Positions 33,231-44,807 of a stretch of DNA of 64,000 nucleotides are shown piece by piece. The position numbers were made by a program, and so were the translations under genes. Location: the NCBI GenBank assembly GCA_037447655.1, contig JBBHKE010003239.1, positions 19,990-83,989 of the forward strand, read 5' to 3'. Each line of letters opens with the position of its first letter. Position 1 is the first letter of the stretch. The notes under the pieces are model-generated. The model saw only the letters and a list, made by a program, of their open reading frames with translations, searched no databases and was not told the origin of the DNA. Origin of the DNA: Zygnema cylindricum. Its lineage: Eukaryota; Streptophyta; Zygnematophyceae; Zygnematales; Zygnemataceae.

Positions 33231-34162
33231 GTTTCTGAAGCACCTGTTTCGATCATCCAGTCGTTGGAGCTGACTGCGAGGGATGACGCGATCATCGCCT
33301 GTGAGCTCACTTTCTCCTTCCCTTTCCCCTTCCCCCTTTTCAGCTTCGAATCATCCACCTTTCCATTTTGTTTGCCTTGGGCGTATTTCCTGCAAACTAA
33401 GATAAAGTGACCTGCTTTGTCACAGTAGAAACACTTTCTGTCATCTTTCTTATCGCGGTTCTGACTGCCCCTTCTGTCTTTGTTGTTGATTTTGCTCCCA
33501 GATGCAAATGCGGAGCCGTCGAAGTTCATATCGCGATTCATCATGATTTTTGTGTTAAATTCATCTTTCAAGAGTGCTTCGACAACTTCGTTCCACTTCC
33601 ATGTGGAGATTTCTTTCTGATCCAACCAAGTGAGTATGGGATTGTACTCGATTGGGAGAGAGAGCATGAGAAGGGTGATTTTGGTGTCTGTGGGGAGGGT
33701 GAAACCAACAACGTCAGCTTCGGCCAAGAGGTTAGCGTAGTGGGAGGTGTAAGCCTCCATAGATGTGCCATCTTAGTAGACAGTCGTCATGAGTGTCTTT
33801 CCAAGCTTGATTCTTGCTGTCATACCTGAGAGTTTCTGTGTCGCCTCTAAAGATTCCCAAATATCTGCAGAAGTTTTGAGTCTCGTCACATTTCTCAGCA
33901 GGTTATCTGCCTGCCCGCGAATCAAGCAATTCTTAGCTCAAATCTCCCGCATGTCCCAGTCTTTCATCGCCTTTGTCTCATCTGCTTCCACAATGTTTGC
34001 ATCCGGAGGAATCGGACGGGTCTTTGCTCGAGTAACAATCCCTAAGCAATTCCTCTCCTTAAAGGCCGCTTCGGCCCAACACGTCCACAACTGATAATTT
34101 GATCCTTCAAACTTGTCAAGGGCGCCTAACGGGCCCATGACGTGTTGACCTTGATCAGACAT
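33167..34162 (-). pseudogene. Copia-1 gag and protease start
   Basis: The first ATG (34162) lies 20 bases inside the 5' LTR; a second ATG follows at 34138. The N-terminal LDKFEGSNYQLW is a typical copia gag opening. A TGA near 33936 and a TAA near 33777 interrupt the frame. A zinc knuckle CFYCDKAGHFILVC (CX2CX4HX4C, 33391-33434) is intact. The protease motif reads WMIETGAS (about 33235-33265): the catalytic Asp is Glu. A frameshift just after it separates protease from the downstream frame. Confidence 0.85.
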
Positions 34163-34892
34163 TTCGAGTAACTAGGAAGATTCCTAGGACCACGTGCACC
34201 AGATCAGATTAACAAGATTCGCAGAAGCGACGAACTTGATAAGTAACAAAGGTAGAAACAGACATAGGTGAAGGTGGGAAGAGTAAGGGCATTCACATGT
34301 AGCAAGGCATAGATTAGACAGACGTTCAGCAAGTAGATTCTATTATAATAGAAAGGAATACAAATGTAATGAAAAGGACGACGTCCAGTAATAAGCTGAT
34401 TCTGAATGGAAAAAAACTGCCAAGCTTAATTTGTCTGTGAATGATAAATCCTAAGTCTTGTCCTATACTATGCGGTCGTATGATCAAGTGCCACGTGTAC
34501 AATTCTTTTGACAATAATGCATCGTGAAAACGTCTCCACGTCTGCCTATCACCTGATTTAATGTTGCCGCTAAGAAATCGCTAATGATGCTGTGACGATG
34601 CGAATTTGTAGTACCAATGAAATCGCGTGATTCACTGCACGAAATAATCGCCTAGAAATGCACTAAAAACAATACTTTATATTGGTTTGGTTTATAGTTT
34701 GAAGTAGTGACGTTACGATTAAAGTACTATATACTGCAGCTTAGAGGGAGAGTGGAACATAACTTTTATGGGGAAAAACTTTTATACAATATATTGGATT
34801 CCATAAACAGCTCTCTCTCTCTCTCGCGTGAATTTCATGAATGCTTTCGCTGTTATCTTGAACTCTGATTTTTTTGATTAAGATCCTTCACA

Positions 34893-34904
34893 TGGTATCG
34901 GAGC
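34893..34904 (+). other. Copia-2 primer-binding site
   Basis: TGGTATCGGAGC, immediately inside the 5' LTR, complementary with one mismatch to the 3' end of initiator-Met tRNA. Confidence 0.85.
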
Positions 34905-34930
34905 TTGTGTGCTCCATTGAGGTGTAAAAG

Positions 34931-36450
34931 GTGGCTAGTTTGGCCGCCATGGGTAGAAAGAAAAAGAACACCCCTTCTCCTTTCATCCCTTCTCCAATAT
35001 TTCCGCAACCTCCGGATCAGTATCTAGATCCATCCGAATCATCTTCATATTTGGAAGTAGAAACGCCATTTGCTTTCATCGCCAATACTTTTGAGGAAAC
35101 CGTTCAGATAGATCCGTACAGTCAGAACAAGGACAATGAGGCGAAAAAGAAGGAAGAAGATGATGCGATGGAAGATCGTCTTCAAAAATTAATGGACGGT
35201 CTTTTCCGTTATGTGGATCAACAGATCTTTGAGGCGAACTGTGTCACTAGATCTTTATTATTCGGATATCCCATTCCGGATCAAAACGTCGGTGATACCA
35301 AAGGAGGTGATGGAGATGAGGAGGAGGGGAGGGAAATGATTCGAAAGGGGAAACTTCCCATTGATGATGATTCCGATCTTGATGATTGGAGTGAAGGGAA
35401 TGAACTGGTTGAATCGATGTCCTAAAAGATTGTCATTCTCAATGGATCGAATTACCAAGCTTGGAAGAAGTATATCAAAACACAATTTAAACTCAAACGA
35501 CTTTGGAAGATTGTGAAAGAAGTGGACAAAATGCCAACAACAGATCGGAAAGCTTATCAGGTGTGGACGAAGAAAAATCTTTCCGCTATCGGCAATATAT
35601 TCCAATCATATAGCACTTCTATACATGATCTATTCCTTATCCGGAGATTTGCCCATGATTGTTGGGTGGCTCTTGAAAATCACTTTGATAAAAGCCTTCA
35701 AAATAAAAGGCAACTCATTTATACCGATTATACCTCTTTCAAATTCAAATCAAGTGAATCTATCGATGAAGCCTCAAAGAGATTAAACATTATTATTGAG
35801 CAACTCGCAAATTCGGGAAAATTCATTGAAGAAAGTGATAAGGCATCGGTCTTCATTCATGCCTTACCAGAGAAAATGATACATTAAAGGGATATTCTTT
35901 TATCGAGGGATTCCAATACTTTGGACTCCATCATCACATTCCTTAAATCGACCGAGGTAAATCGTCCAAGCTCTTTTAGGGGATCTCAACCGACCAGATC
36001 CCTCAATTCTACGTCGACGGAAACAACCGATCTAAATTATCTTTGAGGAAGAGGAGGAAGAAGAGGGGAAAATCCGAGGGAAGAGGGGGAAGAGGACAAG
36101 ATAGGGCTAGGAAACCTCCTTCATTGCTCGGATATTCAGATCTGTCTAATATTGCCTGCTTTCAACGCGGCAAACTCGATCACATTGCATCTTCTTGTCC
36201 GGATAAGGAGGGCCAATGTCACTTTTGTGGGAGGTGGGGCTATATAAGCCCACAATGTTACTCGAAGGTCGAGAATGGAGGCGGCCGCGGTAGAGGAGAC
36301 GGGGGGGGCCAAAATGGTGGCCGCGGCGGCGGTCGTCTGGGCGGCCGTGGTGGTCGTGGAGGCTGCCATGGAACAGGAGGAGGACATTTTAGGGGCGACG
36401 ATCAATTTAAAGGAGGAGAAGGTGCGCAGAAATATTCCGCCCTTAACTAG
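34931..36450 (+). pseudogene. Copia-2 gag
   Basis: It starts 26 bases after the primer site. A charged N-terminal part (to 35425) is followed, after a stop, by a gag core with LNGSNYQAWKKYIKTQF and VALENHFDKSLQNKRQLI. Further stops lie near 35885 and 36043. Two zinc knuckles are damaged: CFQRGKLDHIASSC has Arg for the second Cys and CHFCGRWGYISPQC has Tyr for His. An Arg/Gly-rich tail follows. Confidence 0.82.
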
Positions 36451-36462
36451 TCGCTTGATTTA

Positions 36463-38215
36463 TTGGTAGGTGCTACGCAACAAGAAAATGAATGGATTAT
36501 TAGTTTTGGCGTATCACACCACGTATGCACTGACGTGTCACTTTTCCACAATATGCGCCAACTCACAGTACCAAAACAAATTAATGTCGCAAGTGGACAA
36601 GTGTTTTCGATCGGTACAGTGGGTACTGTACGTTTAGATTTACCAAGTTTGGACACACATGGGGTGGAAAAAATGACGCAAAATCAACTCACAAATGTTT
36701 TGTACTTACCTGAATGTTCAATGAACCTTCTCTGTGTACCAAAGATTCAACGAGCGGGTGGCTGCGTACTTGCGTATGGCGACTCCACATTAAAAATTGT
36801 ACAATCTGATGGTGCACAAATAGGTGAAGGTGAAGTCTCATATCATATGCATAACCGTTTAATATGGCGTCGGCCTAAATTCCCCTCAAATTCCGCCAGC
36901 ATTATTTGCCAAATCTCCGAATTGAAAGGCGATCAAACTTTGTGGGACCACCGTATATGTCACACATCTGAAGGGAGTTAACGACGTATGATCAAAAATG
37001 GGAGTGTTAGGGGACTAGATTTGGCGTCGGGGAGAAAATTAATGGATGTGAGGGGTCTCGTAAGGGGAGACAAATCCAAAAGCCGCATCTTGCTAAGGAT
37101 CCGATGCATCGATCTAAGCATCCGTTTGATCTAGTGCATATTGATTTATGTGGGGACGTGAAACCGAAGACGATTGGTGGAAACATATATATTATGGTGG
37201 TGGTGGACGACTTCTCTCGCTTCACATAGGTAATATTACTTAAACACAAATCCGAAGTCTTTTTACGCTTTCAAGAGTGGCATGTGACGGCCGAAAGGCA
37301 ATGTGAGAGAACACTTAAATCTATTACATCGGATAATGGTGGATAATTTCTTGCTTTTGATCTTCATTGTAAAGAGTGGTGAATTTTTCACCAATATACC
37401 GTTTCTTACTCATCGGAATCCAATGGTGTGGCGGAAAGAAAGATCCGTACTCTTCAAGAAATGGTACGATCTATGTTACATAGATCAGCAAAAAGCATTA
37501 ATTTATGGGGCGATGCGATTTTGACGGCAAATCATATTTGCATCGGAGGATTACATCAGTTTTGGGTGACATAACTCAATATGAATTGTGGCATGGCCGT
37601 ACACCTACTCTGCACCACATTCGGATTTGGGGTTGTCGTGCATCGGTTTATATTCATTCACAAAAAAAGGGGAAATTTGCATGCAGTGGATATTTTGTGT
37701 GGTATAGTTTGAAAGGAAGCCTTTATCGAGTTTATGATCCGGTTCAAAATGTCATTGAGGAATCGAGGAATGTAAATTTTCACGAGGATTTACTATCCAC
37801 GATTTCTCCATCGGCAAAGCGATCTTCTAATCTTGATTTTCATGAGGAGTTTGACATTGCAGATTTGGATGACATTGAGGGTTCGGATTCACAAATTGAG
37901 CCGGAATCCACCTCCAATGTTAAGAGGGGGAATGGTAAAATTGTGGAAAATGTAAATTTTGGTAACATTGGTGGGGATTCACTAAGCGAAAATTCCCGAA
38001 TGTCTTCAGACACAAGGAAATCTTTGACTTCTAAATTTATTGAACCCAATATCATTGAGGAACCAGCAAATGAGGAGAAAGAATTTGAGCCGAGGAGGAG
38101 TATACGAGAAAATAGGGGAAAGAAACCGGCTTCTCCTTTCTTTGATGGTAAAGGAAATATAGAAAATTTGTATTGTTTTATTTCGGCGGCAAGGGGGGAT
38201 GATTTTCTTTTATAA
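36463..38215 (+). pseudogene. Copia-2 protease and integrase
   Basis: The protease motif EWIISFGVSHHVC has lost the catalytic Asp-Ser/Thr pair of WII-D-S-G. The pre-integrase word reads LWDHRICHTSEGS instead of LWHxRLGH. Integrase pieces are HIDLCGDV, SDNGG then stop, and NGVAERKIRTLQEM, all with stops between them. The acidic linker to RT (37650-38215) is open. Confidence 0.82.
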
Positions 38216-38379
38216 CAATTATTACGTGAGAATAAGCCGGGTGATCCTCAATCGTATGTAGAAGCACAAAAATCATGGGATTGGGAGACATATTGGAAAC
38301 CGGCGTGGGAAAGATAATTTTACTCAAAACCGTACTTTTGACGAGGTAAGCTTACCGGAAGGAAAAAAAATCTATTGAT

Positions 38380-39745
38380 GCGAAATGGATTTTTAAAACT
38401 AAAACTAATGAATTGGGGAAAATAGTGAAACATAAGGCTAGGTTAGTTTGTAACGGCTTTCAACAAAGGGAGATGTTGATTATTTTGAGACATAAACACC
38501 GGTGGTTAAATTTGATTCTTTAACAATAATTATTGTTATTAACGCTACCGAGAAGAAGCATATTCACCAAATGGACGTAGAAACGCCGTTCTCAAATGGT
38601 GATTTAGAAGAGGAGGTGTACATGAAGGTTCCGAAAGGGGTAGTGTCAAAGGATGGGAAGGTATGGCGGCTACAAAGGTCCTTGTACGGTCTAAAACAGG
38701 CACCACAGACTTGGTACTTACGATTACACAAGGTCCTTACTAAATTTGGATTAGTATGTACAGTTTCAGACTCTGGCGTTTACGTCAAAGGTGACGGGGG
38801 TGATCAAATCATATTTTCTGTCTACGTGGATGATTTTTTTATGATATGTGACAAGTTGACGCGAATTGCGGAAATGAAATAGTAATTGCGTCTTCACTTT
38901 AAAGTCAAAGATTTGGGGGACGTACGATATATTTTTGGATTGGAAGTTTTAACGTACGATAATGGGGATATTAAATTGTCGCAAGCGCAATATTGCTCAG
39001 AAGTACAGACAAAATTTGTTATGTTGGTCTCTAAGCCGATTTTAACACCACTATATTCCAAACTTTAATATCGCAAATTTGAAGAGGAGGAGACAATACA
39101 CGTGCTCTATCGTGAGGCCGTTGGGAGTCTAATGTATTTAAGTGTGGCCATGCGACCGGATATTTCAACCGCAGTTTTTGCCGTGAGCAGATTTTGTCAG
39201 GCTCTAAAGAAGACTCATTAGGAGGTCGTGAATAGGATCTTTCGTTACCTTGCAGGTACAATTGAGACTGGATTATTATTTTGATCTGGTCAAGAGTCTT
39301 TGGAGTGCGTGGGATGTTGTGACGCAAATTGGGGTGGCGACTTCGACACTTGAAAATCAACGTCTGGTTATGCTTTTGTTTTAAGCGCCTGACAATTCTT
39401 GGATTTTGCGACTTCAGCCGTATGTCGCATTAAATTCGACCGCAGCAAAATATATGGGGGCGTGTCACACTACTAAAGAGTCAATTTGGATCAAAGAGTT
39501 ACTTGGAGAATTAGGGATTTCTATTGGCTGCATGAATTTTTTTTTCTCAGCAGTATGAGTTCAATGGCGTTGGTTAAGAATTCTGTCTTTTATAAGAAGA
39601 CAAAGCATATCGGGATCCAGTGTCATTTCGTACGTGATTTAGTCACTTTTAGGGATATTGAGTTTTTGTACGTTTCGACGTTATAGGAAGCCACAAATAT
39701 GGTGACGAAAGCCGCGGATCTTGATGAATTGTTGAGGGGGAGACC
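38380..39745 (+). pseudogene. Copia-2 reverse transcriptase and RNase H
   Basis: The early RT is riddled with stops. The open part 38502-38882 has MDVETPFSNGDL, LYGLKQAPQTW and the catalytic SVYVDDFFMI. Then come LRLHFKVKDLGDVRYIFGLEV, AMRPDISTAVF and RNase H pieces (CCDANWGGD, KTKHIGIQCHFVRD, NMVTKAADL). Confidence 0.85.
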
Positions 39746-40528
39746 TAAATTAGGTTTGATGTAATGATTACAACTTTGAAAGGGGGATTTCTAGGTTCAA
39801 TGTTGTAATCGGCTATCGCGGTTTGTTGCGCGGCCAGCTAGTTTGTTGTGTTGGAGTGAGTGGTTGTCTAGTTTATCGTTTTGTTAAAGTGTGTGGTCTT
39901 TATTGGTTTGGAGTAATATTGTCTCGTAGATAGTTTTGTAGATTTTTGGTCTTGCGTAGATTCGGTTTAGCGACGACCAGGTTTTGTTGTCTTTGGTGTA
40001 TACGTTTTGTTTGGTTTAGTAATCCTTAAGTGTACGGTCGTTTAGTACCTTAGTACTTTGTTGTTTCGCGTGTAGACGCAATTTGATTGGTAGGGGCTTC
40101 GTGCGCACTTTATGTTTGGTTTGGTTTATCGTTTGAAGTAGTGACGTTACGGTTAAAGTACTATATACTGCAGCTTAGAGGGAGAGTGGAACATAACTTT
40201 TATGGGGAATAACTTATATGGAATATACTGGCTTCCATAGACTGCTCTCTCTCTCGTGAATTTTTATGAATGCTTTTGCTGTTATCTTGCACTCTTATTT
40301 TTTTGTGTGAAATCCTTCTACTATGTCCACACCGCGAAGCAATAGTGACACACGCCTTAATCGGGTATGTTAATAGGGTCATAAGGTTTGCTTTGTGTTT
40401 TTTATAATAAAACAACAATAAAGAGAGAAATAAAATAACCCTAAACATACGGTTGCACGGAGAAAACAAGGTGTGGCCCTAATCAGCGCGCTCGCGCGTG
40501 CGAAAAGTTGCAAAAAATTGCAAGGTTC

Positions 40529-41279
40529 CGTTGAGTTTAAATTTGACAGTCAATTACTTGAACAACTTTGACTTTCAAAATATTCTTACAATCCGTTAAT
40601 ATTTTGCCGCGTTTGCGAACGTTGACCGTCATAATAAAATCAACAATTCACACGGTCGGTGAAGGTTTACGATAACTAAACTGCGGCAACAACATGTAAA
40701 TAAAAGTGTTGCGCACATTCACTTTCTCACTTCACGTAAGCTCAAGTGTAAGAGCACATGTTAACTTTTAAATTGACCTCAAAATTGAAATTTAATCCGG
40801 AACGTTATATTGAACTTACACGGATAACGACCGAAATTAAACCTCTCAACCCTAAAGTACTAAAAGTCTTTTACGGATAAATTGAATCGCACAAAACAAA
40901 ATATACTTTGTACACTATTATAAAACTGACTTACGTAAAATTATCAAACTAAATGAAAAACATGCGAGTCGTCACGCGCGACCAAATCAAGCTACATTAT
41001 TTACGGTTCGTGATTAAATTTCAATTTTGCGGCTAAGTTAAAAGCCAACATGTGCTCGCACAGTGGAGCTCATGTGAAGTCGGAAAGTGACTGTGGGCAA
41101 CACTTTTGTTTACATGTGGTTGTCGCAGTTTTGTTTCCATAAACTTTCGTCGGCTGTTTGAATTGTTAGTTTTAATATGACGGTCGAAGTTTGCAAGCGC
41201 GGCAAAATATTAACCGGTTGTAAGAATATTTTGAAAGTCAAAGTTCTTCAACTAATTGACCGTCAAATTTAAACTCAAG
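40529..41279. mobile_element. Fold-back element, copy 2
   Basis: 40529-40800 and 41012-41279 are inverted relative to each other: TTGAGTTTAAATTTGACAGT at the left and CCGTCAAATTTAAACTCAA at the right. They match the inner part of the fold-back at 24536-25495. The outer 100 bases of each arm in copy 1 are missing here. A 36-bp word just upstream (40473-40526) also occurs at 27531-27581. Confidence 0.8.
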
Positions 41280-41998
41280 AGTTTATTTAGCTTTTTGATA
41301 TATCAAGGCGATAAATCGATTATCGGGTACCTGAAATCCGATACAAATCGAATATCGGCAAGTGGTCCTCAATACCCAACACTAAAATTTGGTCAACGAG
41401 TCATGGAAAGGACCCGGTTGAGGTTCGTGTGGTACATAATCTATGTCGTTTTAACAACAATAGATTATATGTCGATAATGAGTTAGCCACGTGGAATGAG
41501 AAGGTGAACCTATTATTTGCCACTTTTTGTCCACCCATTTTGTTCATTATTGACTTAATAAGAGTTAACATTAACTCTAATAAGTGGTTGTTTTGATTTT
41601 TTTCCAATGAAAAACAACCTTATTAGAATTAAAACACATATTACAGTCAATAAACTCTAATAAAATCACTCAAACACGATATTAATAAAGTTAATGGGTG
41701 TTATTAATGCAAATTATTGCGAAACAACGGACAAGCGACCATCTTTTTCGACAAAGCAACTTTGCGTAATTGTCCCAACTGTATAAGTTATATATCTTGC
41801 AACTGAACAAAAAGTACACGCTTTACGTTATACGTTGACGCTTAACTCCCGTAATATAGTCTGACAAGTATGGACGGTAAAATTACGCGACGGCGTACGA
41901 TTTATAAGATTTTTTATGGTTACCTATATTAGTGTAAGCATGTTTATGGGAGGTATTTAACTTTTTGAAAAACCCAATTTAGCATTAGTAAAAATTTA

Positions 41999-42041
<43 letters not shown>

Positions 42042-42386
42042 TGAAAAAAAATCAAATTACCAATTAGCTTTAATAACGCTAATTATTTTTTTACTCTTTT
42101 TATTTTTTGACGCTAATAGCGATTGGCGGTGTAATGAAGGAGAAAGAAATGATTGACATAGAAGCACTTTGAAAAGTACACCGTAAAATCTGCGATAAAA
42201 TCCAAAGTAGCACTTTAAATTTTATGTTATGAATGTGCGCGAACAAATTGGTGCGATTTAATTTTGTCGTTTGACTTCAAGTGCCCTTCCACGTGTTCAC
42301 TCTTAGAATTGACATGTTTTATTGTCCTTTGGTATGTAACTGATTGCATTTATGGTACAAGCAGACACATATCGTACACCAAATTA
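41280..42386. other. No gene recognised; contains (AT)n at 42001-42040
   Basis: AT-rich sequence with an uninterrupted (AT)19-20 run and a reversed TACACCG-type end near 42110-42140 (GCTAATAGCGATTGGCGGTGTA). Confidence 0.55.
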
Positions 42387-43098
42387 GGGTAACATTCCAT
42401 TAGACGAAAAGTGGGGTTCGTTACTAGACGCCGTACGTTTTCGTACAGTGCCGTACAGAGACGTAACATTTTTATTTTTTTCTAACGAAACATCGTTACT
42501 GGAAAGCTGTCAAGAAGCTCCAATGATGTAAGCGTAATTCTTGACCGTTGGATGTTTAACTTTTTGAAATCCGCGAAACAATCGCGCACATCATCCAGTG
42601 GGCCCCAACTCTCCTCGCGAGCAGAGTTGGGGCCCACTAGATGATTACCATTGGTACACGTGAAAAAATAAAATAAAAAAAATGAACAAGCGATCACACA
42701 CGTGCACATCATACAGGCCATGTGCCTCCAACCACGCAGGATACACGTCAACCGAAAGTATCATTGCACGCTCCGTTTGACATCCACTGACCTTCAAAGT
42801 TCGCGGCGTATTTTTGCCATTCCGTTTCGAAATTTGGATTTCTTTTTTCAAAGGTAAATTTTGGCCGCAGATTTTTCGTACGAATCATTTACCACCTCCG
42901 CTCGTACAGATATTATCGTTTAGATTTTCCTTTTGAAGAATATTTTTAGATTTTCAAAATGTGAACACTAACAACGTGGCACCAATCGTAATTTCGAAAG
43001 GTTTTTCACTGGCCTGACACAATGGAGCGGACTTCCAGTAAACGCTGTCAATAGACTTTTCTGTACATTTACTGGGACCGCCTAATGGAATGTTACCC
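42387..43098. mobile_element. PIF/Harbinger-type MITE (712 bp, TSD TTA)
   Basis: Ends GGGTAACATTCCATTAGACG and CGCCTAATGGAATGTTACCC are complementary except for one base, flanked by TTA at 42384-42386 and 43099-43101. Subterminal GAAAAGTGGGGTTCGTTAC and GTACATTTACTGGGACCGC match the family. A 14-bp GGGCCCCAACTCTC palindrome pair lies near 42600-42640. Confidence 0.9.
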
Positions 43099-43752
43099 TT
43101 ATACAATATTTTCTATCAAATTACTTGCACGATTCGCTCTAGAAATGAATGACGGATGAGACGAGGAAATGAATGTCCTTCTTTTTTTGTTTGGACGTGA
43201 ATCGCCGTTGACGTCGCCTCACGTCAACAAAAACATCGAGTTGTGATTCATGCTGCCGTACAATTAGTCGCCGATGACTAAAATCCGTCCATACTAAACC
43301 ATCGTTTTTCACTCTTACAACAACACATAATTTTACGTTCTATTTTAGATGGTTTTGAATGACTATTTGTTTATAGGTTATCATTTAAAAAAATTCGTTA
43401 CAGTATGGATCATTCATTCGTGATACGACTTCCTAATTTTTCAAAGTTGTATATCTACATTACAAAAAGGTTTTTCGGAAAAGAAGATGTGGGATTTCCA
43501 GAAAAGAAGATGATTTACCACAATTGTCAAGTTTTGATGCACGTGACCGTATGTTTTGTCCGTCGATACGCTTCAAATCGTATATTTTGTCCGTCGCTAC
43601 GCCCCAAAAAGGTTGACAGCCGAGCGGTAGACTTGTTTAGCGCCTCTGTTTTTGTTTTTTGTGGAATGAATGGTTCGGGATCATTCGTTTCCTTATCTCA
43701 TTTGTCATCCATTTCTAGTTTGAATCGTGCAAGTGTCTTTGAACCTAATTAA

Positions 43753-44807
43753 GGGTAACCTTCCATCAGACGAAAAGTGGGGTTGTTTACTGGAGAAAGT
43801 TGTTGGAGGAATGTCCACTTCGGACTCCACACGTGTGTATCGCAGTATATGCTGGTTCCGCCAGTGCGCCGTTCATTGCCGTAAATTCGGTTTCAGGCGA
43901 TTGCATGCACATCGGCCGGGTAGCTCAGTTTGTAGAGCTCATGTACGGCTAAAACAAGGTCCCGGGTTCGATCCCCGGCTTGGCCATTTAACCAAAGTTT
44001 TCACTTTGGCGCCCATGCGATATGTGGAATATCGCCGATCCTCAATAAAAGTACCTTTCCGTACTAAGCCCTACTGTTTTTTTTTTTTAAACAAAAGTTG
44101 TTTACTAAAAATTCGTTGAAATTCTCCAGACTTCTTGGCAAAAACTACCACTATCTGATTTTCAGTTTTCGAAGCAAACGCCCGTTGTTTCCAGTACATG
44201 GCTAGTCTCCTCCGACTGTCCTTAGGAGGTCACTTAGCGCTTACAGGACGAGTGTATTAGTCCACTTGTAAAGTCAGAGTCGATCCACGACGGACGTGAA
44301 ATTATAAAGTTACATGTGGCAAATGGCTTGTACCTTCTGACATCAAAGCCACCCTGTTCGACGACAAAAAAATCTTGGTTGTCCTTCGTTGTCCTTGGTT
44401 GTAGGACAACCTGTGACACCTCCATCATAAATGTGCAATACAGCGATAATACATTCACGTACAAATGGTACATTTTAGACATTTGTACAAACATTTTCAT
44501 TTTGCAACGGTTTTAGTGGTCGTTGGTACCACAACAACCCTAAGAACATTCAAATTGTACATTAACGTGACGGTACAAGATATTTTAATCTGAGTTTGCA
44601 TGTACACATACGCAGCTGTGATTTTGTCCTTTTGGAAATGATGATTATTCCCGGGCGGCTCAACAGAATCCTACGAACCAATCGCAATCTAACACCTCAT
44701 TCACTGGCACGACCTGATGGAAGGGATGGAAGGGGTGTTATCAGGGGTGTTACAAATATTACAACGTGTTCGTACGATTACTGGGAACGCCTGATGGAAG
44801 GTTACCC
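43753..44807. mobile_element. PIF/Harbinger-type MITE (1055 bp, TSD TAA) with a tRNA-like cargo
   Basis: Ends GGGTAACCTTCCATCAGACG and CGCCTGATGGAAGGTTACCC are complementary except for one base, with TAA on both sides (43750-43752, 44808-44810). It is 300 bases longer than its relatives; the extra length includes the tRNA-like unit at 43914-44088. Confidence 0.9.
43914..44088 (+). ncRNA. tRNA-like unit with three 3' hairpins and a T12 run (SINE-like or degenerate tRNA)
   Basis: 43914-43986 is exactly 73 nt and folds as a tRNA. The acceptor GGCCGGG pairs with CTTGGCC (two G-U), the D stem GCTC with GAGC, and the T stem CCGGG with CCCGG around TTCGATC; the discriminator is A. Box A (TAGCTCAGTTTGTAG) and box B (GGTTCGATCCC) are good pol III promoters. 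The anticodon stem (CATGT against AAACA) does not pair properly and position 33 is C, so a working tRNA is unlikely. Three hairpins follow: CCAAAG/CTTTGG (43992-44009), GCGATAT/ATATCGC (44017-44035) and AGTAC/GTACT (44050-44065). Then comes T12 at 44077-44088, a pol III terminator. This is a SINE-like head-body layout inside a MITE. Confidence 0.7.

Larger units (their letters stand above)
28790..34674 (-). mobile_element. Copia-1, Ty1/copia element (5.9 kb, TSD CTTTA)
   Basis: LTRs at 34143-34674 (5', 532 bp) and 28790-29352 (3', 563 bp) are nearly identical except for a 31-32-base indel. On the minus strand they read TATTG...CAACA. CTTTA flanks both sides (28785-28789, 34675-34679). A purine stretch GAGTGGGAG precedes the 3' LTR. 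Order gag, protease, integrase, RT, RNase H is that of Ty1/copia. LTR similarity suggests a fairly recent insertion, yet gag-pol has several stops and frameshifts. Confidence 0.92.
27641..40319 (+). mobile_element. Copia-2, degenerate Ty1/copia element split by two insertions
   Basis: The 5' LTR starts near 27641 (TGTTCAATGTTGTTATCGGC). It is interrupted by a MITE (27916-28692) and by copia-1 (28790-34674), and resumes at 34680-34891. The primer site TGGTATCGGAGC is at 34893-34904, one mismatch from the initiator-Met complement. Internal gag-pol runs to about 39745, a polypurine tract GAAAGGGGGA lies at 39779-39788, and the 3' LTR is about 39795-40319. The 5' LTR has an internal duplication of about 110 bases around GTTTGTCGCGCGGCCGGCTA. 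Many stops show it is an old copy. The exact target duplication could not be fixed. Confidence 0.85.

Noticed and set aside
43914-43986. Functional tRNA-Ala (GGC anticodon)
   Set aside because: Length and arms fit, but the anticodon stem has only two of five pairs and U33 is missing.
43727-44119. 130-codon frame through the tRNA-like unit
   Set aside because: It starts outside the MITE, runs through its terminus and a structured RNA, and shows no domain.
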